Numbered from the stretch's first letter, positions 1 to 7,143 are shown. The stretch is DNA of 11,004 nucleotides from Actinomycetota bacterium (GCA_026392265.1 JAPLCL010000380.1:1-11004); one strand, 5' to 3'. The notes: a model not told the origin generated them from the letters alone. Translations and numbers: made by a program.

Positions 1-421
1 GCACGCGCAACGTCGGGTAGCCGATGAGCACCCCGGCGAGGGCGGCCAGCAGCCCGCCGACGACGAAGTTGATCCACGTCAGCCACCAGTAGGCGTCAAT
101 GTCGACCCCGAATTTCACCTTGAGCACCTGATTGAAGATGATCGCCGTGTAGTACGCGCCGATCGCGTAGAAGGCCACATAGCCGAGGTCGAGGAGCCCG
201 GTGAAGCCGACGACGATGTTCAGCCCGGAGGCGAGCACGATGTAGATGACGACGACGGTCATCAGAGTGATCCAGCGGTTGGACCCGACCAGGAACGGCA
301 GGATCACGGCAACTGCGAGAAGCACCGCCAGCAGGATGCGCTGGGATCTGGTGGACCCACCTCCGACCATGGACGCGGCGATGGGATTGAGCTTCGTGCG
401 GAAGCGACCTTCGTCGGCCAT
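1..421 (-). CDS. livM: Branched-chain amino acid ABC transporter permease LivM (N-terminal part, cut by window edge)
   Basis: Inner-membrane permease that pairs with LivH to form the channel of a high-affinity leucine/isoleucine/valine (or related amino acid) importer. The 140 codons visible read through without a stop and run off the left edge. After a polar N-terminus (residues 1-27), hydrophobic segments lie at about 29-46, 50-68, 80-96 and 117-136. The stretch GLNIVVGFTGLLDLGYVAF (66-84) is the family signature seen in LivM and UrtC-type permeases. The ATG at 421-419 follows the livH stop by one base, so the two are almost certainly co-translated; only a weak AGAAGG-like ribosome site precedes it. 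The full protein would be roughly 300-400 residues. The substrate cannot be told from sequence alone: urea or other amide importers share this fold. Confidence 0.92.
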   Translation of the reverse strand, partial: MADEGRFRTKLNPIAASMVGGGSTRSQRILLAVLLAVAVILPFLVGSNRWITLMTVVVIYIVLASGLNIVVGFTGLLDLGYVAFYAIGAYYTAIIFNQVLKVKFGVDIDAYWWLTWINFVVGGLLAALAGVLIGYPTLRV

Positions 422-422
422 G

Positions 423-1361
423 CTACGCCTTCTGCGAGACAGTGGAGCCGAGCAGGCCGGACGGCCTGAACGACAGGATGAGGATCAGGATCACGAAGGC
501 GATCGCGTCACGGTACTGCGAGCCCATGGGCAGGTAGGCCGAGCCGAGAGCCTCGATGACGCCCAGCAGCAGTCCGCCAAGGAAGGCGCCGGGGATGTTG
601 CCGATGCCGCCCAGCACCGCGGCGATGAAGGCCTTGAGGCCGGGGTTGAAGCCCATGAGCGGCCAGGCGGCGTGATAGACGCCCCCGTACAGGCCGCCGG
701 CCAGGGCGCCCATCGCCGAGCCGATCAGGAACGTGAGGGCGATGACCTTGTTCACGTTGACGCCCATGAGCGCCGAGGTGCGCTTGTCCTGGGCGGAGGC
801 GCGCATGGCGCGGCCCATGCGCGTGCGCTTCACATAGAAATTCAGCAGCAGCATGACCACCACGGTGACCACGACCACGAACACCTGGAAGTAGGTGATG
901 TAGACCCCGCCCAGCGCGAAGGCCCTGGGCGCCCCTGCCGGGGTGGTGAACAGCGGGATGTCGGGGAACGGGACCTGCTGGGATCCGAAGATGGACTGGG
1001 CCACGTTCTGCAGAAGGATCGAGACGCCGATCGCCGAGATGAGCGCCGCCAGGCGAGGGGCGTTGCGCAGGGGCCGATATGCCAGCCGCTCGATGGTCAC
1101 GCCCATCACGGCGACGACCGCCATGGCGATGATGATCGCGAGGAAGAAGTTGAGATGCGGCATGCCGACCGTGTTGCCGAAGAGGGTGATCTCGGGGGAC
1201 ATCATCATGATGGTGATGAAGGCGCCGAACATGAAAAGCTCGCCAAAGGCGAAGTTGATCAGCTCGATGATGCCGTACACCATCGTGTAGCCTACCGCGA
1301 TCAGCGCGTAGAGGCAGCCGATCATGAGGCCGTTGACAAGTTGTTGGCCGAGTTCGCTCAC
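423..1361 (-). CDS. livH: Branched-chain amino acid ABC transporter permease LivH
   Basis: Inner-membrane permease of a branched-chain amino acid importer, partner of LivM. It is 312 residues long, usual for the family, and strongly hydrophobic throughout with about eight membrane segments. Family landmarks are GYTMVYGIIELINFAFGELF (24-43), where the common NxAHG becomes NFAFG, the cytoplasmic loop around ALMGVNVNKVIALTFLIGSA (197-216) that contacts the ATPase, and GGIGNIPGAFLGGLLLGVIE (251-270) near the C-terminus. The start is GTG at 1361-1359, with GGGGA a few bases upstream as a modest ribosome site; the next in-frame ATG would remove part of the first membrane helix. It lies 100 bp after livK, with a strong hairpin in the gap, and one base before livM. 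The operon order livK-livH-livM is standard. Confidence 0.95.
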   Translation of the reverse strand: MSELGQQLVNGLMIGCLYALIAVGYTMVYGIIELINFAFGELFMFGAFITIMMMSPEITLFGNTVGMPHLNFFLAIIIAMAVVAVMGVTIERLAYRPLRNAPRLAALISAIGVSILLQNVAQSIFGSQQVPFPDIPLFTTPAGAPRAFALGGVYITYFQVFVVVVTVVVMLLLNFYVKRTRMGRAMRASAQDKRTSALMGVNVNKVIALTFLIGSAMGALAGGLYGGVYHAAWPLMGFNPGLKAFIAAVLGGIGNIPGAFLGGLLLGVIEALGSAYLPMGSQYRDAIAFVILILILSFRPSGLLGSTVSQKA

Positions 1362-1401
1362 GAGGTCCCCGGGTCTGCGGCGTCGATTTGTTCAGTCGGC
1401 A

Positions 1402-1442
1402 CGGGGAGGGGCAAGAGGCGCAGTGCCTCTTGCCCCTCCCCG
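1402..1442 (-). terminator. Perfect 18-bp hairpin between livK and livH (attenuating or mRNA-protecting)
   Basis: The arms 1402-1419 and 1425-1442 are exactly complementary, with a 5-base loop (GCAGT on the plus strand). No U-run follows in the livK-to-livH direction, so it is probably not a full intrinsic terminator. Hairpins just after an abundant binding-protein gene commonly cause partial termination or protect the upstream mRNA 3' end, which gives more LivK than permease. The structure is seen directly; the role is inferred. Confidence 0.6.
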
Positions 1443-1461
1443 GCAACTCGAGCAGAGATCC

Positions 1462-2646
1462 TTACTGAGTCGGCTGCTGAGGAGCGGTGGCCAGGGCGCC
1501 GTTCTTCACCACGACGATCTGCAGCGGCTTGATGACGTCACCGTTCTCGTCGAACGTGACCGGGCCGGCGATGCCCTGGTACGTGCCGATGCTGCCGAGG
1601 GCGTCGTTGATGGCCGTGCGCTCGTTCTTGCCGGCGTTCTTGGCGGCCTGCGCCGCGAGCATGACCACGTCGTAGGAGTTGGCCGCGAACCAGTCGGGGT
1701 TGCCCCCGCCGTACTTGGCCTTGTAGGCGTCCACGAACTTCTTGACCGCTGCTTCGTTCTTGGTGTAGTCGAAGAAGGTCGAGACCAGCATGCCCTCCAC
1801 CGCGGCGCCGCCGAGCTTAGGCAGCTCGTCGGACGCATAGCCGTCAGAGCCCAGCATCTGCACGTCCATGCCCAGTTCGCGGGCCTGCTGGGCGATCTTC
1901 GAACCCTCGGGGTAGTAGCCGGAGAGGAAAAGAAGGTCCGGGCCGGCTCCCTTGAGCTTGGTGAGCTGGGCCTTGAAGTCGGTGTCGCCGGTCGCGTACT
2001 GCTCCTTGCCCACGATCGAGCCTCCGGCGGCCTTGACGGCCGCCTCGTAGGCGTCGGCGAGACCGCGGCCGTAGTCGGAGTTGTCGTACATGATGGCGAT
2101 CTTCTGCTTGTTCAGCGTCATGACGCTGTAGTTGGCGAGCCCTTCTCCCTGCACCGCGTCGGTCATGCAGATGCGCCAGATATACGCGCCCAGATCGGTG
2201 ATGTCCGGATTGGTGGCGGACGGCGAGATCATGGGCAGGCCAGCCGTTTCGTACTTGGCGCCGGCGGCGATGGTGGCGCCGGAGAACTGGTGCCCGTCGA
2301 CCACGACGAGCTCCGCGTCGTCAATGTACTTTTGGGCCACGAGTACTGCCTGTTTCGGATCGCCGAGGTCGTCGCCTATTTCCAGCGAGACCTGGCCGCC
2401 GTTGACGCCACCGGCCGCGTTGAGCTCCTCCATGGCGATCTCGGCGCCTTCTTTGTGGGACTTACCGTACGTTGCGTAGTCGCCGGTCATGGGGCCGGCG
2501 ACGCCGACCTTGAACGGGGTCGAGGCGGCCGTAGTGGCGTCTCCCGAGCTGCTACTACTGCCGCAACCCACGACGGCGACAAGCGCGAGCGCCAGTGCCA
2601 GTACGAGGATCGAGATGAGCACGAGCTTCTTGTGAATGGTCGTCAA
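1462..2646 (-). CDS. livK: Branched-chain amino acid ABC transporter substrate-binding lipoprotein LivK
   Basis: Periplasmic-binding-protein type I receptor that captures the amino acid outside the membrane and delivers it to LivH/LivM. The 394 residues begin with a lipoprotein signal: MTTIHKK, a hydrophobic core (8-24), and the lipobox V-V-G-C with lipidated Cys28, then a Ser-rich linker. The mature part starts KVGVAGPMTGDYATYGKSHKEGAEIAMEELNAAGG (from residue 46), typical of the Leu/Ile/Val-binding family, and continues with the second-lobe strand KIAIMYDNSDYGRGLADAYE (182-201) and PDLLFLSGYYPEG (236-248). The start chosen is TTG at 2646-2644, because AAGGGAGG lies just upstream (core GGGAGG at 2651-2656) and no better start precedes the signal peptide. 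It is the first gene of the liv operon, with a promoter at 2737-2765. The ligand is not certain; related receptors bind other amino acids or amides. Confidence 0.95.
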   Translation of the reverse strand: MTTIHKKLVLISILVLALALALVAVVGCGSSSSSGDATTAASTPFKVGVAGPMTGDYATYGKSHKEGAEIAMEELNAAGGVNGGQVSLEIGDDLGDPKQAVLVAQKYIDDAELVVVDGHQFSGATIAAGAKYETAGLPMISPSATNPDITDLGAYIWRICMTDAVQGEGLANYSVMTLNKQKIAIMYDNSDYGRGLADAYEAAVKAAGGSIVGKEQYATGDTDFKAQLTKLKGAGPDLLFLSGYYPEGSKIAQQARELGMDVQMLGSDGYASDELPKLGGAAVEGMLVSTFFDYTKNEAAVKKFVDAYKAKYGGGNPDWFAANSYDVVMLAAQAAKNAGKNERTAINDALGSIGTYQGIAGPVTFDENGDVIKPLQIVVVKNGALATAPQQPTQ

Positions 2647-2736
2647 AGTCCCTCCCCTTGGAAAATGCCTGCCGAGAGCTGGGTCTCCTGCCTTGAGGAG
2701 GCAGATAGTGAGCGCGCCCGCCCTCGCTTGTCCGGG

Positions 2737-2765
2737 AGTCTAGAGGGGTGGTGAACGAGCGTCAA
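2737..2765 (-). promoter_or_regulatory. Sigma70-type promoter of the liv operon
   Basis: Reading the minus strand, TTGACG (2765-2760) is followed after exactly 17 bases by TAGACT (2742-2737), a close match to the TTGACA/TATAAT consensus. Transcription would start near 2730 and leave a leader of about 85 bases before the livK TTG start. That leader contains a small 6-bp hairpin (CTGCCT and AGGCAG at 2688-2693 and 2699-2704), whose role is unknown. Confidence 0.65.
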
Positions 2766-2859
2766 GACTTGCATCGTGCTGCACTCTGAAGGCCGCTCGA
2801 ATATCGCTCGCGCGCGCGAGGCGGCTGGACGGTTGTCGCTCGGGGAAATCGAGGGAGTC

Positions 2860-2892
2860 GGCCGACGCCGTGGAAGGAATCAGGCGTCGGCC
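2860..2892 (+). promoter_or_regulatory. 10-bp leader hairpin just upstream of the amidase start
   Basis: GGCCGACGCC (2860-2869) and GGCGTCGGCC (2883-2892) are perfect inverted repeats around a 13-base loop that itself contains a GGAAGGA purine run. The structure ends four bases before the likely ribosome site GGAG (2897-2900) and 12 bases before the ATG at 2905. It could modulate translation or mark a regulator site. I do not recognise it as a known riboswitch class. Confidence 0.4.
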
Positions 2893-2904
2893 CCCTGGAG
2901 CCCC

Positions 2905-5301
2905 ATGAAGAAGATCCTCATCTGCGCTGTGCTCGCGGCGATGGCTTGCCTGGCCGCCGCTGGGGCGCCGCCGCGTACCACCGCGGCGGCGGAGCTGAAG
3001 CAGGCGCCGCCGGTGCATCTGCGCGTCGTGCGCCTGGCCGGCGCCTTGCCGGTCGCCCCCGAGGTGCCCGCCACGACGCGCGCGCAGGCGCGGGAAGGGC
3101 GTCACATCGGTCACACCGCGGCGCACCCGGGCGCCGCGCTCACCCTGGACGCCGGCATGCAGTTCACCATGGCCGGCGTGATCTGCGGCGTGCCGTCCGC
3201 GCGGGGCGCGGTCTTGCTGCGGCTGCGCACGAGCCTCGACGGCCGCTCGTGGAGCCCGTGGTACGAGGCGCCCCTTGAGCTCGCCGGTGAGGCCGAAGGC
3301 CCTGCGCGAGCGTTCACCGAGCCCGTCTGGACGGGGGCGGCGCGCTACCTGCAGGTCGCCGCCGTGGCCGGCGGCGCAGCGTCACCGGCCTTGCTCGAGA
3401 ACGTGCGCCTCGTGGCGCTCGACCCGACAGAGGATGCCGACTCCCCCGACAGGAGCGCCGCGCCGGGCAAGGCCGCCGGCGCTCCGCAGATCGTGACCAG
3501 GCGCCAGTGGGGCGCCGATGAGTCGCTGCGTGACGGGCGCCCGGACTACGCCAAGGTCAAGATGGCCTTCGTCCATCACACGGCCAGCGGAAACACCTAC
3601 ACCGCCGCCGAGGCGCCCGCCGTCATGCGCGCCATCTACGCCTACCACACCAGAAGCCTGGGCTGGAGCGACATCGGCTACAACTTCCTCATCGACCGCT
3701 TCGGGACCATCTACGAAGGGCGCTACGGCGGCATGAAGAGGGGCGTCGTGGGCGCCCAGGTGCTCGGCTTCAATACGGGGAGCACCGGCATCTCGGTGAT
3801 CGGTAACTTCGCCGCCGACGCGCCTCCCGCAGCGGCCCTCGCCGCGCTGGAGAAGCTGCTCACCTGGAAGCTCAAGATCCACCATCTTTACCCGCGGGGG
3901 ACAGCCCGGCTGACCTGCGACTACTCGGAGAAGTACGCGAGAGGCGCCAGGGTGACCTTCCCGGTCATCGCCGGTCACCGCCAGGCCAATCACACGGAGT
4001 GCCCCGGCAACATCCTCTACCCGCTCCTGCCGACGGTGCGCCTGGAGGCGGCCGGCCGGCCGCAGGCGCCCATCATCGCGCTCGTCAAGGCCACCCCCGA
4101 GCGCTTCAGTCCGAACGGCGACGGCGCCGTTGACGATACTGTGCTGAGCTTGTCGCTGACCAAGGACGCGAGCTGGAGCGTCGAGCTGCGTGACGTCGGC
4201 GGCACGCGGCTGGGCAGCTACAGTGGGGAGGGGGCCTTCGCCGAGGTGACGTGGCCGGGGACCGACGCCGACGGGCACCAGTACGCCGACGGCGTCTACA
4301 CGGCAGTCGTCGCGGCCTCCGCTGCGCTCGGCAACGCGACGCCCAAGGCCGTCAAGGTCATCATCGACACGGTGGCGCCGGAGCTCACGGAAGCCGGCAT
4401 TCGCCCCGGCGTGTTCAGCCCGAACGGCGACGGGTACGACGACACCGCCAAAGTCCGCTACGTCCCGTCGGAGAACTGCGCGATACGTGTGGCGATCATC
4501 GACGCCGACGGCCAGGTGCGCCGTCGGCTCACCGATTGGCATAGCCAGAGCGTCGCGGCGCACTCCGCCGTCTGGGACGGACAAGTGGCGGACGGCGGCA
4601 AGCTGGTCGCGGCCGCCGAGGGCGAGTACAAGTTCTCCATCGAGTGCCGCGACGCCGCCGGCAACGTCTCACGGCGGGGCGTCAAGATCGCCCTCGACCG
4701 CACGCTGGGCTTCCCCACCGCGGTGCCGCAGACCTTCTCCCCGAACGGCGACGGCGTCAGTGACTCCACGATGCTCGGTTTCACGCTCACGCGGAGCGCC
4801 GCCGTCGGCCTCGTCGTGAAGGTCGATGGGAAGACCGTGCGCGCCTTCGAGCTCGGGTCGCTGGATGCGGGACCTCACTCGGCAGTGTGGGACGGCGCCG
4901 GCGGCGCCGGCGAGCCGCTGGGCAGCAGTCGCCCGAGCTTCTCGGTGACGGCGGAGTCGTCGCTGGGCGCGAGCTCGGTCGGGGGCGAGCTGGTCATCGA
5001 CCTCTATCGCCCACGGCTCTCGGCGGCAGCGGCTCAGACCGTCTCGCTGGGCAGCGCGGCGCGGCTGGGCTGCACGGCGCAGGACTCCTTCAGCGCCACG
5101 GTCGACCTGTCGTACACGATCATCGACGCCGCGGGCGCCACGGTGGCCGCGGCGTCGCGGGGCCAGGTGGTGACCGGCACGGCGATCACCTGGACGTGGA
5201 AGCCGCCCGCGGTCGGGGTCTACACCGTGACGTACACCGCGACCGATCTCGGCGGGAACCGCGAACAGGCGACCGCCGTCACGGTATTGACCGTGCGCTA
5301 G
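2905..5301 (+). CDS. Secreted PGRP-type N-acetylmuramoyl-L-alanine amidase with three FlgD-like Ig repeats
   Basis: Predicted exported enzyme that cleaves the amide bond between N-acetylmuramic acid and L-alanine in peptidoglycan. It is 798 residues from the ATG at 2905, chosen because GGAG lies four bases upstream and a clear Sec signal (MKKILICAVLAAMA, cleavage perhaps after Ala29) begins there; the open frame reaches back to 2776 without coding character. Residues 30-190 form a beta-rich segment with LRTSLDGRSWSPWYE, of a kind often found before actinobacterial amidase domains. The PGRP/amidase_2 domain covers about 194-378. By analogy with T7 lysozyme the zinc ligands are His224 (VHHT), His358 (GHR) and Cys366 (ECPG), with Tyr259 and Thr364 also in place, so it looks catalytically intact. 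Three FlgD-like Ig units follow, each opening with FSPNGDG (401, 504, 611), then a last Ig-like domain (about 690-798). There is no sortase motif or C-terminal membrane anchor. It is monocistronic and divergent from livK. The physiological role (remodelling, or attack on other cells) is not determined. Confidence 0.88.
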   Translation: MKKILICAVLAAMACLAAAGAPPRTTAAAELKQAPPVHLRVVRLAGALPVAPEVPATTRAQAREGRHIGHTAAHPGAALTLDAGMQFTMAGVICGVPSARGAVLLRLRTSLDGRSWSPWYEAPLELAGEAEGPARAFTEPVWTGAARYLQVAAVAGGAASPALLENVRLVALDPTEDADSPDRSAAPGKAAGAPQIVTRRQWGADESLRDGRPDYAKVKMAFVHHTASGNTYTAAEAPAVMRAIYAYHTRSLGWSDIGYNFLIDRFGTIYEGRYGGMKRGVVGAQVLGFNTGSTGISVIGNFAADAPPAAALAALEKLLTWKLKIHHLYPRGTARLTCDYSEKYARGARVTFPVIAGHRQANHTECPGNILYPLLPTVRLEAAGRPQAPIIALVKATPERFSPNGDGAVDDTVLSLSLTKDASWSVELRDVGGTRLGSYSGEGAFAEVTWPGTDADGHQYADGVYTAVVAASAALGNATPKAVKVIIDTVAPELTEAGIRPGVFSPNGDGYDDTAKVRYVPSENCAIRVAIIDADGQVRRRLTDWHSQSVAAHSAVWDGQVADGGKLVAAAEGEYKFSIECRDAAGNVSRRGVKIALDRTLGFPTAVPQTFSPNGDGVSDSTMLGFTLTRSAAVGLVVKVDGKTVRAFELGSLDAGPHSAVWDGAGGAGEPLGSSRPSFSVTAESSLGASSVGGELVIDLYRPRLSAAAAQTVSLGSAARLGCTAQDSFSATVDLSYTIIDAAGATVAAASRGQVVTGTAITWTWKPPAVGVYTVTYTATDLGGNREQATAVTVLTVR
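4105..4755 (+). repeat. Three FSPNGDG-headed Ig repeats within the amidase gene
   Basis: Near-identical 21-base segments at 4105-4125, 4414-4434 and 4735-4755 each encode FSPNGDG and share the core CCGAACGGCGACGG. They are spaced 103 and 107 codons apart, which marks the heads of three successive FlgD-like Ig domains. Later in each unit is a TWPG or AVWDG motif. Asp and Asn in the head motif are plausible calcium ligands, which is inference. Confidence 0.8.
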
Positions 5302-5322
5302 CTCGCGGCGGCTCTGCGGTAG

Positions 5323-5343
5323 CGCGCGGCTCAGAGCCGCGCG
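5323..5343. terminator. GC-rich hairpin between convergent genes
   Basis: CGCGCGGCT (5323-5331) and AGCCGCGCG (5335-5343) form a perfect 9-bp stem with a 3-base loop, 21 bases after the amidase stop and about 35 bases beyond the stop of the converging gene. It lacks a T-run on either side. It probably serves as a bidirectional 3'-end structure, but intrinsic termination is not assured. Confidence 0.45.
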
Positions 5344-5377
5344 ACGAGCGACCGGCCGCGCTCTCCCAAGCCTCGCG

Positions 5378-5638
5378 TCACACGCGGACTGCCACGAGCG
5401 ACAGGCCCATTGTCTCCTCGGCCTCGCGGATCCGGCCGAGCTGTGCTTCGTCCGGCGCGGCCGGCTCGGCCTGGAGCTGCGGCCCGAGCTCCTCCATCAG
5501 CGCGCGGACCCGCTCCTCCCGCGCCGGGTCCAGAGTGCGACACGAGAAGGCCACGATCGTCAGACCCAAGTCGTCCTCCAGCGCCTTGATACGCTGGAGC
5601 TTGTCGTCCCCGAGGTTTCTGGCGATGTCGCAGAGCAT
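5378..5638 (-). CDS. Small protein of unknown function with internal duplication (86 aa)
   Basis: I do not recognise a family. It is supported as a real gene by a very good ribosome site, AGAGGAGG four bases before the ATG at 5638, and by sensible composition. The 86 residues are soluble and charged, with no signal or membrane segment. Two halves resemble each other: LQRIKALEDDLGLTIVAF (14-31) and LGRIREAEETMGLSLVAV (67-84), with 8 of 18 identical and most others similar. Each looks like a helix followed by a beta strand; a charged helical stretch (38-52) and a Pro/Ala-rich linker (53-62) lie between. Cys3 and Cys33 are the only cysteines. It lies 59 bp downstream of the MFS gene on the same strand and may share its transcript. 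The pattern suggests a small pseudo-symmetric alpha/beta fold or dimeric binding protein, which is inference only. Confidence 0.72.
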   Translation of the reverse strand: MLCDIARNLGDDKLQRIKALEDDLGLTIVAFSCRTLDPAREERVRALMEELGPQLQAEPAAPDEAQLGRIREAEETMGLSLVAVRV

Positions 5639-5697
5639 GACGCCTCCTCTCGCTTCACCCTCCAGTGTACCCGGGTCTCCGACGCCGACCCCTTGCT

Positions 5698-6966
5698 TCA
5701 GCCGACGGGCATATCGGCCGACGCCTCCTCCGGCGTATCCAGGATCGGCGTCAGCGTGCGCGTACGGGCGGCCACCGCGGCGAACACGGCAAGGGCGGCG
5801 GCACTGGAGACGGCAATGATGATTGCCATCGGCAGGCCGCTCACCGCACCGCCGATCCCGACCAGTGGAGTAGCAAGGGCGCCGAGGCCCAGGCGAAAGG
5901 TGCCGAAGTAGGCGGAGGCGGACCCCGCTACGTCCGGGTGCAGCGACAGCGCCAGGGCGGTGGAATCTGGAAACACGAAGCCGAGGCTGGCGACGAGCAC
6001 GAACAGGGGGACGGCGAGCGCCGCGATGCTGAGGCCGCCGACGAGCGTCACCAGGAGGACGGCCAGGCCGGAGAGGCTGCCGATCATCAGGCCCGCGCCG
6101 AGGAGCTGCCGCGGTGAGAAGCGGGTGAGCAGGCGGTGGTTAAGCTGGCTGACGGCCAGCATCCCGATAGCGTTCGTTGCGAACAGCAGGCTGAAGAGGA
6201 CCGGCGAGGCCCCGTAGAGGTCCTGGTACACGAACGACGAGGCCGCCAGATAGGCGAAGAAGGCGACGAACGACAGGGCGCTGGCCGAGGCGAAGCCCAT
6301 GAACCTGAGGTCGCACGAGAGCATGCCGAAGGTGCGGAGCGTCCGCGTGGCGCCCCCCGCCTGCCGCTTCTCGCGCGGCAAGCTCTCGCGCAGCCCGAGC
6401 GCGACAGCGGAGAACAGCAGGATGCCGAGGCCGGTGAGCGCCACGTAGAGGCCGCGCCAGGAGGTGACGCGCAGGAGCTGGGCGCCGACGAGCGGAGCCA
6501 CGATCGGCGCCAGGCCGCTCACCAACGCCAGGCGCGAGAGCAGGCGGGCTGCCTGGCGGCCCCGCGAGTAGTCGGTGACGACCGCATTGGCGATGGCCAT
6601 GCCGGAGGCGCCGGCGAGGCCCTGCACCAGCCGCACCGCGATCAACACGTCGGCCGAAGGGGTCAGCGCGCAGACCAGCGACGCCGCAGTGTAGACGCTG
6701 AGGCCGACGAGCAACGGCAACCGCCGCCCGTAGGTGTCGCTCAACGGGCCCGCCAGCAGTTGGCCAAGGGCCAGCCCCACCAGAAAGGTGGTCACGGTGA
6801 GCGCGATCGCCGACGAGCTCGCGCCCAGGTCGGCGGCCACGGTCGGGAGCGCGGGCAGGTAGAGGTCCGTCGAGAAGGGCCCGATGGTGCAGATGCTGCC
6901 CAAGACCACGATGAGGCCGAGGCGCCGAGACCGGCTCAGGCGGCTGAGGTCAGAAGTCGTCTCCAC
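5698..6966 (-). CDS. MFS multidrug efflux transporter, Bcr/CflA type
   Basis: Twelve-helix proton-driven exporter of the DHA1 group, 422 residues, a normal length for the family. Landmarks are FSTDLYLPALP in helix 1 (31-41), characteristic of Bcr/CflA proteins, with an acidic Asp34; motif A GPLSDTYGRR between helices 2 and 3 (73-82); RLVQGLAGASG in helix 4 (112-122); and a motif C-like SGLAPIVAPLVG in helix 5 (150-161). Members export chloramphenicol, bicyclomycin, sulfonamides or small metabolites; the substrate here cannot be assigned. The start is GTG at 6966-6964, with only a distant GGAG upstream, so the exact start is less sure than the gene. It is transcribed divergently from the 140-residue gene at 7159, across 192 bp. 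The 86-residue gene follows on the same strand. Confidence 0.9.
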   Translation of the reverse strand: METTSDLSRLSRSRRLGLIVVLGSICTIGPFSTDLYLPALPTVAADLGASSSAIALTVTTFLVGLALGQLLAGPLSDTYGRRLPLLVGLSVYTAASLVCALTPSADVLIAVRLVQGLAGASGMAIANAVVTDYSRGRQAARLLSRLALVSGLAPIVAPLVGAQLLRVTSWRGLYVALTGLGILLFSAVALGLRESLPREKRQAGGATRTLRTFGMLSCDLRFMGFASASALSFVAFFAYLAASSFVYQDLYGASPVLFSLLFATNAIGMLAVSQLNHRLLTRFSPRQLLGAGLMIGSLSGLAVLLVTLVGGLSIAALAVPLFVLVASLGFVFPDSTALALSLHPDVAGSASAYFGTFRLGLGALATPLVGIGGAVSGLPMAIIIAVSSAAALAVFAAVAARTRTLTPILDTPEEASADMPVG

Positions 6967-7031
6967 GGCGGGCAGACTACTCCGCGGTACGCGCGGGTGC
7001 TACCACGAGAGAGGCGTCAAGGGCGCGAACC

Positions 7032-7061
7032 ACAAGACCCCGCACGACAAGACCCGTACGA
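7032..7061. repeat. Short imperfect tandem duplication in the divergent MFS/hypothetical intergenic region
   Basis: ACAAGACCC occurs at 7032-7040 and again at 7047-7055, followed by CGCACG and GTACGA respectively, giving a 15-bp unit present twice. It lies between divergent start sites and could be a paired regulator site or chance duplication. No convincing -35/-10 pair was found here for either gene. Confidence 0.35.
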
Positions 7062-7122
7062 GCGTCGCCTGACCGCCGGCGCCAGCGTTTTCCCCTGTCG
7101 CGCGCGGGGGACATCCTGAGAC

Positions 7123-7143
7123 ACGGGCCGCCCGGCGGCCCGT
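7123..7143 (+). promoter_or_regulatory. Leader hairpin before the 140-residue gene
   Basis: ACGGGCCGC (7123-7131) pairs with GCGGCCCGT (7135-7143) in a 9-bp stem with a 3-base loop. It ends a few bases before the purine-rich ribosome site (GAGGGAGAG, 7150-7158). It might be an upstream terminator or a translation-modulating element; there is no U-run. Confidence 0.35.

Noticed and set aside
246..2754. Long open frames on the plus strand across the liv genes (246-1532 and 1324-2754)
   Set aside because: They are antisense to clear livH and livK, have Arg/His/Asp-rich composition without domain character, and are expected from GC-rich codon bias.
2776..2904. Upstream extension of the amidase frame to a GTG at 2776
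   Set aside because: It would bury the Sec signal peptide behind 43 residues and lacks a good ribosome site; ATG 2905 has GGAG and begins a textbook signal.
2820..2904. c-di-AMP (ydaO-type) riboswitch before the amidase
   Set aside because: Such elements occur before actinobacterial wall hydrolases, but the conserved core segments are not recognisable and the leader is too short.
3382..4584. 400-residue open frame antisense to the amidase gene
   Set aside because: It lies wholly within a gene with intact catalytic motifs and repeats on the other strand; the composition is that of a shadow frame.
4105..4755. The three repeated 21-base segments as a mobile or CRISPR-like repeat
   Set aside because: They are in frame, encode the same FSPNGDG domain head, and are spaced by whole Ig domains.
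6136..7119. 327-residue open frame on the plus strand opposite the MFS gene
   Set aside because: Its translation is dominated by Arg, Gln, Glu and Gly, and it overlaps a well-supported transporter.
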